Source of the DNA: Owenia fusiformis
Lineage: Eukaryota; Annelida; Polychaeta; Sabellida; Oweniidae
Direction of reading: 5' to 3'
DNA: 60,000 nucleotides
NCBI GenBank assembly: GCA_903813345.2
Contig: CAIIXF020000011.1
Location: 17,903,754 to 17,963,753 of the forward strand
The notes beneath the pieces are model-generated. The model was not told the DNA's origin. It searched no databases and worked only from the letters and a program-made list of their open reading frames with translations. Made by a program: the position numbers and the translations under genes. This document shows positions 11,201 to 26,200 of this stretch, piece by piece. Numbering within the stretch: the stretch's first letter is position 1; the number at the start of each line of letters is the position of its first letter.

Positions 11201-14200
11201 GGTACGGTCTATCCTGTTGTGAAATGAAACAGCCAAAGTTGAACAAGGCATTAACAAGGCAAAATCTCACCACCTGGTTGCAATATTGCAAGTGTTTGTT
11301 GAATACGCAGACCGATGACATTGAAATTGACACTGAATGTCTGACACAAAAAACTATATTTTATAACACTACACAATCTGAATGGTCGGATCTGAGATGG
11401 GAATCTATAGGGCTGAATACTTAATTAAATCTCTCTAGGTTTCTCTTTCTTGAAATGAAACAAAATGAAGATTCTGTCCAAAACATGCCAACTTTCATCA
11501 AATTTTTCATGTGCCTGCAAACCTGAATTTTTAGTCTCCAGTTGGCGCAGCACCTCAATACTCTACTGAGCCAGTTGTATTCATTAAAAGGCGACTGATA
11601 AATCACAGTGGACAAGGAAACAAACTTACGTTGGTAGCTCGCCTTGCTTGTTAGCAATCTTAGGTGTGTTTTGGTCAATGGTTGGTCTGCTTTGTACTGT
11701 AGCACCAAATGTCTTCAGGTTAGAGTCCTGCACAGCTGGCCTCGCTCTCTCTTCCCACTTAGGCTTGGCATACTCATACAGACCCTGGAAAATATGAAGA
11801 ACTCAGCATCAGGCATGGAAAGATGCATTAACAGGGCACGTGATCTTGGGTCAAAGACAAATATGGGGGGGTGCCATTAATAGGCCTAGATTTTTGCTAA
11901 TTTTCAGTCACTTCATGGGCTCTACCAGAGCCCATGGTCACTTCAACCCGATTTTTTCTACAATTTTCAACAAAAAAACATAATTTTGGTGTCAAAATAG
12001 AGCTCAGACATTTATCTTACCAACTCCACCAAATAAAAAGTATAGAGATCACAAAACATACTTAATTCTGACATTTAAAATCGTAAGCACATGAACAATA
12101 GTTCCACCCCCACTCACTGTGTACCAAAGAAATGTTATTCCCTCGACTTAAATCGAGGTGGACAATCGGTCCAGCACTTCATGAAATGTCTCGGACCGAG
12201 CTCAAATCTACTGGTCAAATGCCTGCTCGTTGAGTGAAGTAATCTTAACTAAGTACATAAATTCGCAGTAATATCTTTAGAATTCTATTTTTCATCGGCT
12301 CACGATGCTGTCATTGTAAATAAACTGCAAAATTTGATTGGTCAGATTCATGTGTCTTATGACCTTTAAATGAGCGTGAGCACCTGACCAGATTTTCCTG
12401 GTCGCTACTAACCAGCTGATCGCAGGCGGAACACCAACAGTGGGAGGCCAGGTCAGTTTATTTAAGTGTAACACTCTGGTAGCTTTACCTTTTCCATACT
12501 GACTGCTCAATGGTTACACAAGACTATGAATCACTAAGACTGGTTTGAACTGAAGTTGACATGGTTGAGACCTGTATGCCAATTTGTTCGAGTGATTTTT
12601 TTAAACTGAACAGTCTCAATTTCTAAGGAAAGAGATAATCTGATAAAGAGGTACAGTTTGGAACATAAATAAATGACAGGTGGATTTGCTGAAGTGAGGA
12701 TTTCCCTAGTCCAACAACATTAGACCTAGCCCGGGCCTCGTTTCTTATCTGACATGTGTTATGGCCCGGCTAGGTCTAACCTCCATGACCATTTTGCCTT
12801 TGATGCGTTAATTTAATCGTTCAGCAGGTTTCGACAAGCGGAACAAATTAAACCCTGAAAACATGGCAATATTACACAAAGAATGTGATTCAAACATGCA
12901 TACATACCTTATAAACACATACACCCCGTCCCGTATCCCCCTTAGACCCTATTGATGCATAATTACGAAAATATTGGAGACAGGTTTGGAATATGACGAA
13001 AATGTCGGTCAGTTTCGGTAACATCGAAATTGCAAATCGTTTCAGGAATTAACCGTCATCACGGCACTGCATTAACGAACAGTGGGTTTGCAATTAATAA
13101 CTATTTTGCGTGTATACACGCGCTATATAAATTAATCAAAGATACCCGTTATCCTCAAAATTGATCTTTTTATCCCGAGTAATCGCGATAATAATTATCA
13201 ATCTATTTGACAACAATTTCGTTTCGCTGGTAGTTTAATTTTACGATCCGGGACACTCAGACGAACAGACACAATGACGGAACATGCGGAAATGTCACTT
13301 TAGAGATTGGTAAGTGTGGCCTCATTTTACTTGTATAAATGAACATTTAACACAAAAATATTGTGTTAAATCGCTTGATGTTATGTGTTTTTATATTATT
13401 GTCAAGTATCAGTTGCACGTTATCGCGGAAAAATGGTTTCGATGGATTCAGAACTTGCATCAAAGGAAAGAATAGCAAGGAGGTTAAACTCAATAGCGGC
13501 CCCAACAAAATTCATAATAATAAAGAACGCCGTTATTGAGTTTAACGACATTGAACTAGGATTTCCCATGTTAAAAGTAAGAGAATTTTCAAGAGGCCAT
13601 ACATCAGTGGATGAGATTATACAAAATGTAAAATATACAAATTTTAAGGGATATGATTGTATCTAGACAATATTGGAAATTATGGGCTTTCAGACAACCA
13701 TGATTAGCAAATGGTGATAGAAAATCGACCTGTCATTTATTTTTGTTCCCAACTGTAAGTATGAACTCTTTATTTATTTGGGAACTTATCTGTAAAATAT
13801 ATTGCCAGTAACGAACTTAATGTACTAAAAAGCAACAGGTGCAATTATTTCACAAATTCAAAAATGGCTGAGACTTGCTCTACAGAGCTGGCTTTTGAGC
13901 CAACTGTGTTCAGAGACCTATTCACAATATGAAAGTATAAAGGTACAGTTGGAAAATAACATTTTGGTAAAAAATTGCTATACCTGCACATGTTATTTTC
14001 TGGTACAAAATAAAGTATGAAGGCATGTGTCAATATTTCCTTGCTTTTTTCTGGAAAGTATCATTACAAGATTGTCTTTTAGAATATCTGGTAGAATTCA
14101 ATGGAAACTCCAGGAAATTCTGATATTTCACACTTTAAATTTTTCCAAATTTTCTTTCAAAGTTTCCAGACAACACAGGAGCTACCATTGACCTGTTTCC

Positions 14201-17200
14201 AAGTTTACGTAAAGTAGACAGTGTATACTTTCCTGAAAAAAGCAAGGAATTACACACATGCCTTCATACTTAATTTGGTTACAATACACCAGAAACAAAA
14301 CATGATATTCCAGGCCCGTAGCCAGGGGAACCCATCGAACCCCCCCTTCCCCCCCGGCTACAGGCCTGGAATATCATGTTTTGTTTCTGGTGTATTGTAA
14401 CCAAATTGAACTTAATCAAAGGACCATGGAAGGTATTGCAACAGATTTCATCAAGTCTTATGTTGGATTTTGGCAATTTTCTGAGCATTTTCTAATGGAC
14501 AGACAGATGAATGGACAGATGGCTTTTATATATTCCCCTCAAACTTTGGTGGGATAACTCACCTCTTTACCACCATCTCTACCAAATCCACTCTGTTTGT
14601 AGCCTCCAAAGCCAGCAGCAGCATCAAACAGGTTATGTGCATTAACCCACACAGCTCCAGCCTTTATATTCAGGGCAACCTCTAAAGCCAGCCCTATCTG
14701 CTCCGTCCACACACTCCCACCAAGTCCATATATGGTGTTGTTGCCAAGAGCAACAGCTTCCTTAGCAGTCCTGAATGGAAGCACTACTAGAACTGGTCCA
14801 AATATCTACAATTTTTAAAAGCATATTATTTACATTTTTGTACATCAGTTCTTCAATCCTCTTCTACAATTCTACAGATAATGAGAGAGGAATACATAGA
14901 TTAAGGTACACAGAGTAAATGAATTTTCATGTTGAAACTGGCTTGTTTTATATGTGTGTATCCTATACATTTTTTAATATCTATTATGAACAGTAAAACC
15001 TGTCGTAATGGAACACCTTCGGTACCTCTAAAAAGTGTACCATTGCGTCAGTTGGCCTTGGGACTCTGAAGTGTTCCACTTACAGAGGTGTTCAACTTTA
15101 CAGGTTTCACTGTACATTCCTGTTAGATTCTTGAAGCAATATAGAGAGGCCAAGAAAAGCCTCCACCCACCAACCTCTTCTACGACCACTCTAGACACTG
15201 TCTGCACATTGGTGATCAGCGTCGGAGGATAAAACAAGCCTTTCTCAGGAATAGACGCTGATGCCTGGTATACCTCAGCGCCCTCTTTCCTCGCCTCCTC
15301 AACATATTCATCAATTGTTTTACGTTGAGACTCATCAACAACAGCACCTTTTATATATGAGATATTTGTGAATTATTATCCATATTCTTGTAATCCTGCA
15401 TTCTCATTGGTTGATAACTGATAATTTCAAGCATGTTCATGCATAGACTCAGTTTTCATTAATATGTGATATTGTAGTCACACTTTTTTAAAATATCAGA
15501 CATATTGTTTTATTTCAATGCAGAGTTACAAAATGCATATCAACAAAATAAAACCCAAAGCTTTACTAGTCTTGCTACTCATACAATTGTATTTTCATTC
15601 CAGAGAAAAAAAATTATCTAGAAAAACAAAAGCTATAATTGCCTTATATTTGTTATTATGAGAATGTATCAAATAACAAGTAGAATATATATAGGAATCC
15701 CTCATTATAAGAATGATATTTGATCATCATACTGGATTTATAAAATGATATACATTACATGTAATTACCCATATCTATAACTTTATCCATGCCATTTCCA
15801 ACCCTGAGATGCGTCATACGTTCTTTCAGTTTGGCAATCAATTTCTCCTGCACAGACTCCTGCACCAGTAGCCTTGAACCTGCACTACAAACCTGCAAAG
15901 TAGAAATGTTGAGATATGATAACGAGAAAAAGTTGCCTTATTCACAGTTCATTCATTCCTGGTTTTAATTTTTGGGCTGATATAAAGATGGCAGTAGAGG
16001 TAGAATCCTATAAATAAACACATATTGATCGGCCTGCCATCTTTATCTCAAAATTATTTCTATTGCCCTTTTAGCATTATTGAAGCAAGGCATTAAATAA
16101 CAAAATGACACACTTTGTTATATTTAATTGACATTTTTTGCTGGTGATACAAAAAGCATAAGCACGCCCGGTGATCGTGAAAATGGGACGGAGGGGGGAG
16201 CAGGCAATTTCCGCTAGAAAATTCAACAAATCTGGTAAAATTATTTTTTCAAGACAGAGTTTACGATTGAATTGCAAATTGAATAAGCGCACGGTATGAT
16301 AAAATATGTTAGGTATTCTAGGATTATTTTTCAACCGATACTCTTTTAAGATATAAGATCTATTAAAAAAGGCGCAACGCAACCAACGTGCAAAAGTCAA
16401 AGTTTTTGCTATAAATCAAGCAACAATGGACTACACGACCTGTAATAAATACTTGTAAGTGATGTTATCATAACTAAATTAATGTCATTGCTGAATTTCC
16501 ATACGTAAAATAAAAAATAATCGAAAATAATTAAAATGGGATGGAGGGGGGGAGGCGACGGAGGGGGGGAGTAATAATTCTATAAAGTGAAACAACTTCA
16601 CACGAATTCTTGTATTTGAAAATGAACTCATTAACTTAGTAAGAAACTGGATGATATACCCCTGGAGACTGAAAAATGGGGACATTTGGAGTAAAAGGAC
16701 TTAAAGTCGGGAAACATCACTAATCATGTCTTATATACATATTGCTCCCCCCCTCCCCCCCCCCCTCCCCCCCCCCCTCCGTCCCAAATTCATTAGTTTC
16801 GATTATTTTTTATTTCACATATGGAAACTTATTTTATAAATTCAGCAAAGACATTAATTTAGTTATGATAACATCACTTACAAGTATTTATTACAGGTCG
16901 TCCAGACCATTGTTGCTTGATTTATAGCAAAAACGTTGATTTGTGCCTGTTGATGGCCTTGCGCCTTTTTTAATAGATCTCATACCTTAGATGCGTATCG
17001 TTTCAGAAAAAATCCCAAAAAACCTAACATATTCTACCATACCAAGCGCCTATCCATTTAGCAATTCAATAATAAACTTTTTCTTGAAAAAATAAATCTT
17101 GCAGATTTGTTGAATTTCCTAGCAGAAATTGCCTGCTCCCCCCCCTCCGTCCCATATTCACGATCACCGGGCGTGTAAGTTTGAATAAGAAAATGGCTTA

Positions 17201-20200
17201 ATGCGTTTAGATGAGAAGGATGTAAAGAATTGGAACGTCAGGCATTACATGTGAATACAAGGCATTAACATGCAAAATGTCACCACCTTCCATTTGTTAC
17301 AGACATAAACCACCAAACACCAACCCCTGAATGCCAACCACCACAACAGACACAAAAAAAGTTGGAGACTAAGAATATGTCTCCACTTTTGGTAATTCAA
17401 GTAATTCACATATGCTTGTATGTAGTATACAGGAAAAAGAATGGAAAAATAGAGTACAAAACCATGAACTGGATGAAGAGTAATGAAAACGAGGTCCAAA
17501 ATTGCTTGTATTATGTGGCATGACACCCCCCCCCCCTCCCCTTATTATAAACCAGATGAAACAACACATGACCCTGATGTGACATCTTTCTATAAGATAA
17601 CAGTTAAATTAACCCAATAATAATAGCACAAGGGTGAAAAATAAGAGCAATCAAAGAAAAGGCTACCCTGAGACATAAAGCCTGGTATCGTACTATCTAT
17701 TTAAAGTTAACAATTAGCCATTTCTCTATCACAAAAAGAACAAGGCATTAACATGACAAAATGTCACCACCTATTTGCTCACGATATCATTATTTCAATC
17801 TTAAGTCAGATTTGAATTTCTGAGAACTTGTAGATGATTTTGAAAAAAATTGGTCAATTTGAAGCAAGTAGAAAAAATACCTTTTTTGAACCTGAGAAGG
17901 TCATTGAAGGTGAAATCTCACATCTAAAGTCAGATTTGAACTTCTGAGAACTTGTAGATGATTTTGAAAAAAAGAATTGGTCAATTTGAACCAAGTTGAA
18001 AAAAGACCTTTTTGACCTTGAGAAGGTCATTGAAAGTCAAATCTTTTTTGACCATGAGATTGTAACTGAAGGTCAAATCTATATTCAGATTTGAACTACT
18101 GATAATGAACTACTGACAATCGTGATAATGACGCCTTTATCGTGAGTATTTATACAAAATCTTTTCCTCAATTGTTCACCAGCATTTATCCTCTCATTTT
18201 AGTTCAAAACATCACCAGGGACATCGAAACAACCCATGATTGCTTTTTATGGAGAGATCATGGTTTAAGTGTAATGGTGCAACACCAGCAGTCTATATAG
18301 AGCTCGGTCGTTTCCCCCTCTGTCTTCACTTATATTCAATTCATTAATTATTGGAGACAAACTGTGCCTTGTTGACCTACTTTTTCAATTTTCCAACAAG
18401 GCATTAACATGCAAAATGTCACAACCTGCCATTTGTTACAAATGCCAAACATTTAATGCCAAACACCAACCACCAAACACCATCCACTTCTGGTGGTAAC
18501 ATAAGAACTGAACGCCAATAATTTGGTGAATTGTGACAATCATGTTGTCAACCTTAGTTGTGAATACATGCTGAGAACCATTATTGCCAAGGAATTCAAA
18601 ATATGAACTTATTATGATCCATACAGGTTCAAAGTAACAGTGATACATTTTATCATGCTCTCTGATAGCAATATCATATCCAAGATATGTAGGAATTATT
18701 TTTATCCTGATACAGTAAGAATGTGAAACCAATCCTTTTTTACTAAGAACACAGACAAAGCAATAGGAGTGTCTTACACAGGAGCTGCATGCCAGAACAA
18801 GAAACTTTGATGAACATCGATCAATAAAATTCTTCAACAGACAACATATCTGATTCTGAATATTAAACAAATTTACAATAAAGATACAAATTACAGAATA
18901 TAAGGGCATGCCTGCCATTCCATCAATCAAGAACAAGTCTAAGTAGCTTGTTTCCTTTTGTGATAATCATGTAACTGCATACATATCATCTAATACATGC
19001 TCAATTATATAATGATAACGTGAACTTATAAATAGATTTACTTCTCTACAATATAGCACAGACTAATCAATTTGTCCTGTAACAACACCTAAAGAGACAA
19101 TATAGGATATTTCAATCTAATAGAATACATACCATCAATTGATTAATTATGTAAAACTACATTACATACAAATTGTTATTCAAATTTTTTCATGTTTTTA
19201 ATCATGAGAACAATAATATGTGACTATAAATAATTCAGATCATGCTGTGATGAATTGAAATAACATGTATATATCACGCTCACAAATTAAAAACCAGCTT
19301 TTCAAAATTCTGATACTCATCACATGTCTCAAAATTGACAAACTCAGATTTATGCTTAAAGTTCCCGTCTAAAGTTTGAAAATATTTTTTTATCATTCAT
19401 TTACTATTTGTCAGGACTTAAAAAGTGATTTTAGAGATTTTTGAACAAAAAATTTTTTTTGAAAAAAAGTTGTGAGCATTTCATTTCTCAAATATTCAAA
19501 TTTCCCGCCATTTTTCAAAAAAAGTTGAAATTTCTTAATCATCAAATATTTCTTAATGCATTTCAAAAAAGATTATATTTTTAACACCAATGCAAAGATT
19601 GAACAAAAGACACACTATTTCAATAATAAAATGTCATATTTAATGGGCCACTTCAATGTTTTAGCTTATCAAAAATATTTTGAAACATTAGTGATGTCAC
19701 TAAGGTAACAAAAACTTTTTGAAAAAAATTGAATTTTTTTTTTCGATGTCAATCTTTTCTAAATATGCTAGACTTTCATAAAAAACCAATGTTGATTGTC
19801 TAACCAGGTTAAAAGGAAGAATAAATTATGTTTTAGATATCATTGTACCATTGGTTTCTTTGAGAACTAAAATTTTGAAATGCATTTTTCTCAGAACCAT
19901 TTTCATGCACTGATAAGTTCATTTCTCGCTTGTTTATCAACCGATTTTCTTAATTTTTTCGGCAAAAAACATAGGAGGATGTATGCTATGCATTGGTATG
20001 AATTGTGGCTAATTAGAAGATATGAGTGACCTCTAAAAGTTGGTTTTAAATAAATCCAAAAATTTTGGAACAAAAAGTCTATCAAAAACCACATTTTGAA
20101 ATTTTTAAAAAAAGTTTCACATATCACACTTTCATAACATTGGGTAAGACTACAATATAAGCCAAAGTGGTTTAAACTTTACATGGGGCCTTTAAGTCAC

Positions 20201-23200
20201 ATTTGCTCAGATTTATCGGCCGGTGCCCAGCCGATTGATTATTTTGTTAAAAATTGCATTCAGTTTTGAACGGAGCAAATGTGCTCAGGCATAAGCACTA
20301 ATTTCATCGAATCGGTGAGAGTTTGTTCTCTGATTGCTAAATGAAAGTCATAGGTGTAGCGCTATAATTATGAGTAGTACCCCACCACAGGTCGGGGACA
20401 TGAGTTGAGTGAAGCCAAAAACGAGAGTTCTGGGGGGTCTGAAAATTTTGAAGTTAAGTTGTATTTGGAGTGTATTTACAGCCATCTGGTATGCCTATGC
20501 TCACCAGGCATACTGGGCGCTATGCCTATGTAAGTACATGTAGTATTGCATTAAGGCCCATTACATAACCCCCCCCCACTGACATTCACAGGAGATGGAA
20601 GGGGAAGGCTATGAGGTAATGGTGCAAGGCTACTCTGCAACCAAAGCTCTTATTCCTAAACTCGAGGTCCTGGAGTTCATATCCTGTAATATCCCTTGGA
20701 GAACAAGCATTAGATAAAGAGAGACACTGATAAATCAGAATATCAGGTAGTAAGTATTATACCACTCTAAGTCCAATTACAGTTGTATAACATGGGTCTA
20801 TAACAACGATATACAGTGGAGAGTGGTATATCGTCATCGTATACAACTCCTCCGTATACACTCCAGCATATACCACTGTAGAGGTGCATTCTGGGAACTA
20901 ATGAGTAAAAAAATCATGAAAATTTTCATGATTTCCTAGAATCAAGTGACGTCATAAATGGTTCCGGCATGATTTGCTAGAATCAAGCCACGTCATAAAT
21001 GTTTCGAGATCAACATCAGCATTATTGAGTTGGCTATGGGATATTTTTATGTTATGATTGTGTTCGAATCAACTGTAATTGAACTTAGAGTAGACTAGAG
21101 TGGCATAATAAGATTATACATGTATAATGGTTCATTCTGTATATCGTGCATTTTATACTCTCGTGAGAATATAATATATTCACTCGTTCACTACGCTCAC
21201 TTGTGAATATATCATATACTCACTCGAGTATAAACACGATATACAGAAAGAACCATTATATAACCTCATATTATATCATCGCGATAGCCACGTCCGTTTG
21301 TCTTATCCTTCCAAAGTGACAGTGATTTAACGTGCAGTTATATTCGTTCCTCAGCCAGCTTTATCCACGGGCGAATCAAAAGACGCTTTTCAACTATGTC
21401 ATCATGATTGACATATTTCTATGGGTTGCCAATCCATCTTAATAAATTGGACCAATCATATAACATATAATAATCATATTTCTCTCGCAAACGGCAGATA
21501 AGGGGGCTCTGGCTTACCAGAATGGTATTATATCAGTTATATGATAACCCTAATTATGATACAGAAACCTAGGCACTATCTATCAAGTATCTCTACTGTA
21601 GACCCTGGGTTCAAAGCTCTATGTTCCTTAGTTTATAAATAGATGAACTCCTTGAGTTGTTTCATCCTAGGTTCCTCTTACAGATCAAAGCTACAGGGAA
21701 GGGGAAAATCCCCAGAATTCATTGGTGAACATATCATATCACCATATAAAGGTAAACCTCTATCATATTTATCTTAACGTAGAAATAGGTTCATTTATGA
21801 AATCTGGGATATTCCTTTTGCAACAGGGGTAACAGAATTTCAATTTTGCATCAAAGCTACTTCCTCATTCTTCAAATCAAAATATACATTTCCTCAACCA
21901 TATACTGTAGGCTACCTCTATTTAATTTGACGGCTGTTTTAATTTCGCAGATCTGCCAAATTGTTAAAGTGTGCCAAATTAAATAACTGCAAAATTCAAA
22001 ATTTCACATTTCAAATATGTATTATATACATTTCATACATATTGCAAGTCCAACAAATTAAATAGCCACCAAATGTTCAAAACAGCAAATCTGCAAAAAT
22101 AATTAGCACTAAATTAAGTAGAAGTGCAGTAGTCATTATGTGAAGCAAGTGTTGAAGAGTGATTTACTGTAGACCTGGCATGTTTGCAGCAGGCCCGTAG
22201 CCAGGGGGGTTCGCAGGGTTCGGGCAACCCCCCCCCCTGGCCAAAAATTCTTTCAAAATCATGCAGTTTTCACCTTTTTGAGCACTTCTCAAGGGATTTT
22301 AGCCATATTTGGGCCAAAATAAATGTGAACCCCCATTGGAAATTTTTGAAAACTTGGCAAATCCTGGCTATGGGCCTGTGCAGAATCATTAATATTCAGT
22401 ATTGCAGTAACAAAATAAATACTATAAATAATATGATGTTTGAATTGAAGTATTGATATTTATACAAATGTATTTGTTTCAATAAACTGCTTGAGCAAGA
22501 TTAACAGTTTAGTTTAATGAATATTATTAGATATTTTCTAGTTTTTTAAGTTCCTATAGTAGTTCAAATATGGTCACACCATGTAACAGTACAGACTGTG
22601 TACCCTTTGCATTAATTCAACTTTGCTTCTTAAAAGAAAGCTTCACCTGGTTTAGAACTCCAAGTTCTCTGCACCCAGGGTGTATATAAACAATGTACAA
22701 ATGAAGTACAAAGCTGAATATAACCAGATCATAAAATATTCGACCTGCCTAATATCCTGCTTGATAAACCCTGTGGCATTTCCACAATGAGCTACTTAGT
22801 GTGATTGTTAATAAAATGTTTGATAAAAAGATTGTTTCTGATTGCAATATGATTGTTATTTGCTCCAATAATGCATTGCTTGCCTTCCTGCTTATCTCCT
22901 ACACCAGATGTTCAACAACCCCAACACCCCCCCCCTTTTTATCTAGACAATTGTCACCCACTCATTCATCCCAAGATTTTCACAAACTCTTGCCCCCCCC
23001 CCCCCCCCCCCCATTCAATCCCATATTTATACCAACTGTTAAACCCTCCCCCTTCATTCCCATGTTTACAACAACTGCAACCTCCCCATCCCCCTTTCTA
23101 GATTTTCACCAACAGTGAAATTATTTTTATACAATGTGTACTTAACATGATGACAAAATATACATGTATATACCATCATCGTCCATCAGCCATTACCCCA

Positions 23201-26200
23201 GAAGGAATTACCCCTTGATAAACTTCACACTGCATTACTTTAATATCTAATAAATATTTAATTAAGAGCTCAATAGTATACAGCTAGGCAATGATTAATT
23301 AACATGTATGTACAATACATAAGGCCAAATAATCGTAACTAACAATAAGTATTTAACACATACAATTAGATTGGTATACATGTATATCTCTTACGTAATA
23401 CACATATACATGTAATACATATATTTTATGTTAATTTCTGTTAAAATACACGCTTTAATCATGTTATTTTTAAATCACCATCAAAATGTTTAATTGTACT
23501 GCATCATTTTAACTTTGGGGTCTCTGATGCTCTCTTAAATCAGTTTAACTTTTTCGGGGAGAGGGGGGGGGTGACATGTTGATTTTACACCTTCATATTA
23601 TTTACTGTGTGCTAAACTGATCAAATATAGACATTGATTGATATAACATACATGTACTAAATAGTAAAAGTATATGAGAACAGAATAATGACTGCTATAA
23701 AGAGCTGAATGTGAATTAAACTTACTTTTTGCCTCACTATCTAAATTTGCCTCACCTATTCAAATTGCCTCAGCTATCTAAATTTGCCTCACCTCCTATT
23801 CATAATGGCCTCACCTATTTAATTTGCCTCACCTCCTTTTCATATTGGCCGCCCCTATTCAAATTGCCTCACCTATTTAATTTGCCTCACCCATCTAAAT
23901 TTGCCTCACCTCCTATTCATAATGGCCTCACCTATTTCATTTGCCTTACCTATTCTATTTGCCTCACCTATTCAAATTGCCTCACCTATTTAAATTTGCC
24001 TCAGCTATCTAAATTTGCCTCACCTCCTATTCATAATGGACTCACCTATTTCATTTGCCTTACCTATTCTATTTGCCTCACCTATTCAAATTGCCTCACC
24101 TATTTAAATTTGCCTCAGCTATCTAAATTTGCCTCACCTCCTATTCATAATGGACTCACCTATTTCATTTGCCTTACCTATTCTATTTGCCTCACCTATT
24201 CAAATTGCCTCACCTATTTAAATTTGCCTCAGCTATCTAAATTTGCCTCACCTCCTATTCATAATGGACTCACCTATTTAAATTTGCCTCATCTATTTTC
24301 AGACACTGGCTATGCGCTTCATATGTGCACAATGTGTTACTGATTTGCATCTTTTTTAAATTATTGATTGGACATGACTTACAAGTACAAGTAGATGTAT
24401 GCTAATTACAGGTATGTTTGATTCTGAACCCAGTTCAGACTGAAATCAATCAATAAAAAATATCAAAATTGTTTGAAGGCAAAAACAATTTATATGACTT
24501 CAGGGGAAATCATGAAGATTACAGTTATTTACCGAACAGAAGCAATTTCACATTGTTTATCAGAGCAACTGTTGAGCAGAAATGGGAGAAGATTGCACTA
24601 AATTGGACATGAGCCAGAAGCAATCGAATCATCTTCACAGCTTACTGTAATGACTATTGCAGTGTACAATACCTACAGAAATACAGATTCTGAATTAGTA
24701 ATTAGAGTGCAATTAAAGGCGTTAAAGATTGGATAGACTGTGATAAACAGACAGCCTGCAGATGGTTATTAATATTAATTGTTATCTCTCTTTGTTATAA
24801 CATCTGGACAGGAGAAAAGAAATGGAAATAAAAACATTGATTATGGTACATGTATATGTGAATAAAGCCAACCGAAGCTGTATGTATATATAACCAGATT
24901 AGTCTTCAGGAGGTCCATAGGGTTAAAGAGAAAGCAGAAATCTATTATAAGAGCTAAGAGTCCGGGTATTGAGTGCTATATTGAGAGACTGGAAATCAAT
25001 AGTACAAATACTAGTGGAGATTGCACTGAAAATAAACATGTAAGTACCCTGCTTGCAGAATCTACTTATAAACCATGAAGCTCTCTTTTAAGAAGTAACG
25101 CTGAACGAATACAAAGGGTAACATTTAAGCATATCTGCTCAAAGACCCTGCACAAGAGGGTGATAATAATTTCACAACATATAGCCTATGAGTCAATGCT
25201 CAAGTCCAGGCATACTATACTAGTTCAGTACATGTAAGCTGTACAAATTGATAGAGCTGATTTTAGCATTATTACAACAGTATGATGCTATATTTTCATT
25301 AACCTGGATGCAGTTTGGGATATATAACATACACAAGTAGACTTGCAGCTAGCTAGGATCAAGGAACTTATCAGGCATCAGGAATTAAACATAGCCGATA
25401 TATACATGCTATAGGTAATATATAATTGTTGTGATTCTTTCATCTTTTTAAAGTTATCTTACCCTTTATCTTTTTCATGTGAACTAACATGAGCTTTTAG
25501 TTCAGCTATATGCACTCAGACAAACGACTTATGAAAATTGGCAAAAACATTTTAATGATGTAATTTTAGTATTTATATATAAAGCACTGTTTGTAAGTCT
25601 TTTGTAAAATATTAGAAAATTGGCAAAAACATCTTAAGTATGTGATTTTAGTATTTAGTACTATACATATTTAAAGCAGTTTGTTAAAACTTTTGTAAAA
25701 TATAACAATTACAACATAATTACAGATGATGATAGAAAAATTGGTAAATCAATAAAACAGTTGTTGAAAGCTTCCAACTAAACTAAACTTTTTTACCCCT
25801 GACATTGACAATCAAGACCAGGATATAATCAAAATTGGCAAAAACTGATTGAAAGGTCCATGTGCAGTATGGGGACTTCACTTGAAAGAAAACATATTGT
25901 TTTAATGAAAACCACTGTATTTATGCCAAGAAAGTACTCATGGTGAAAGATATGACCGTCTAAAATGACTTGTCATACTGCACATGGACCTTTTTGTGGC
26001 CTCTGACTGACCTGAATTGTTCAATTTTGCCTTTCAGAAAAAGTCATGTGGAAATCAGAACAATCACTGATGACATCTCTGGGTCCCGTCAGAGGGCACC
26101 ACAAGAAAACGACTAACAAACAGAAATATGAACGAGACGTCACAAAATCATTTCTTCGTGCAGCACAGTTTGGCAGAACAAAATGCATGGAAACGTTACT

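Noticed and set aside
23729-24343. 204-codon plus frame rich in NLPH/ICLTY
   Set aside because: It is produced entirely by the higher-order minisatellite and shows no unique domain.
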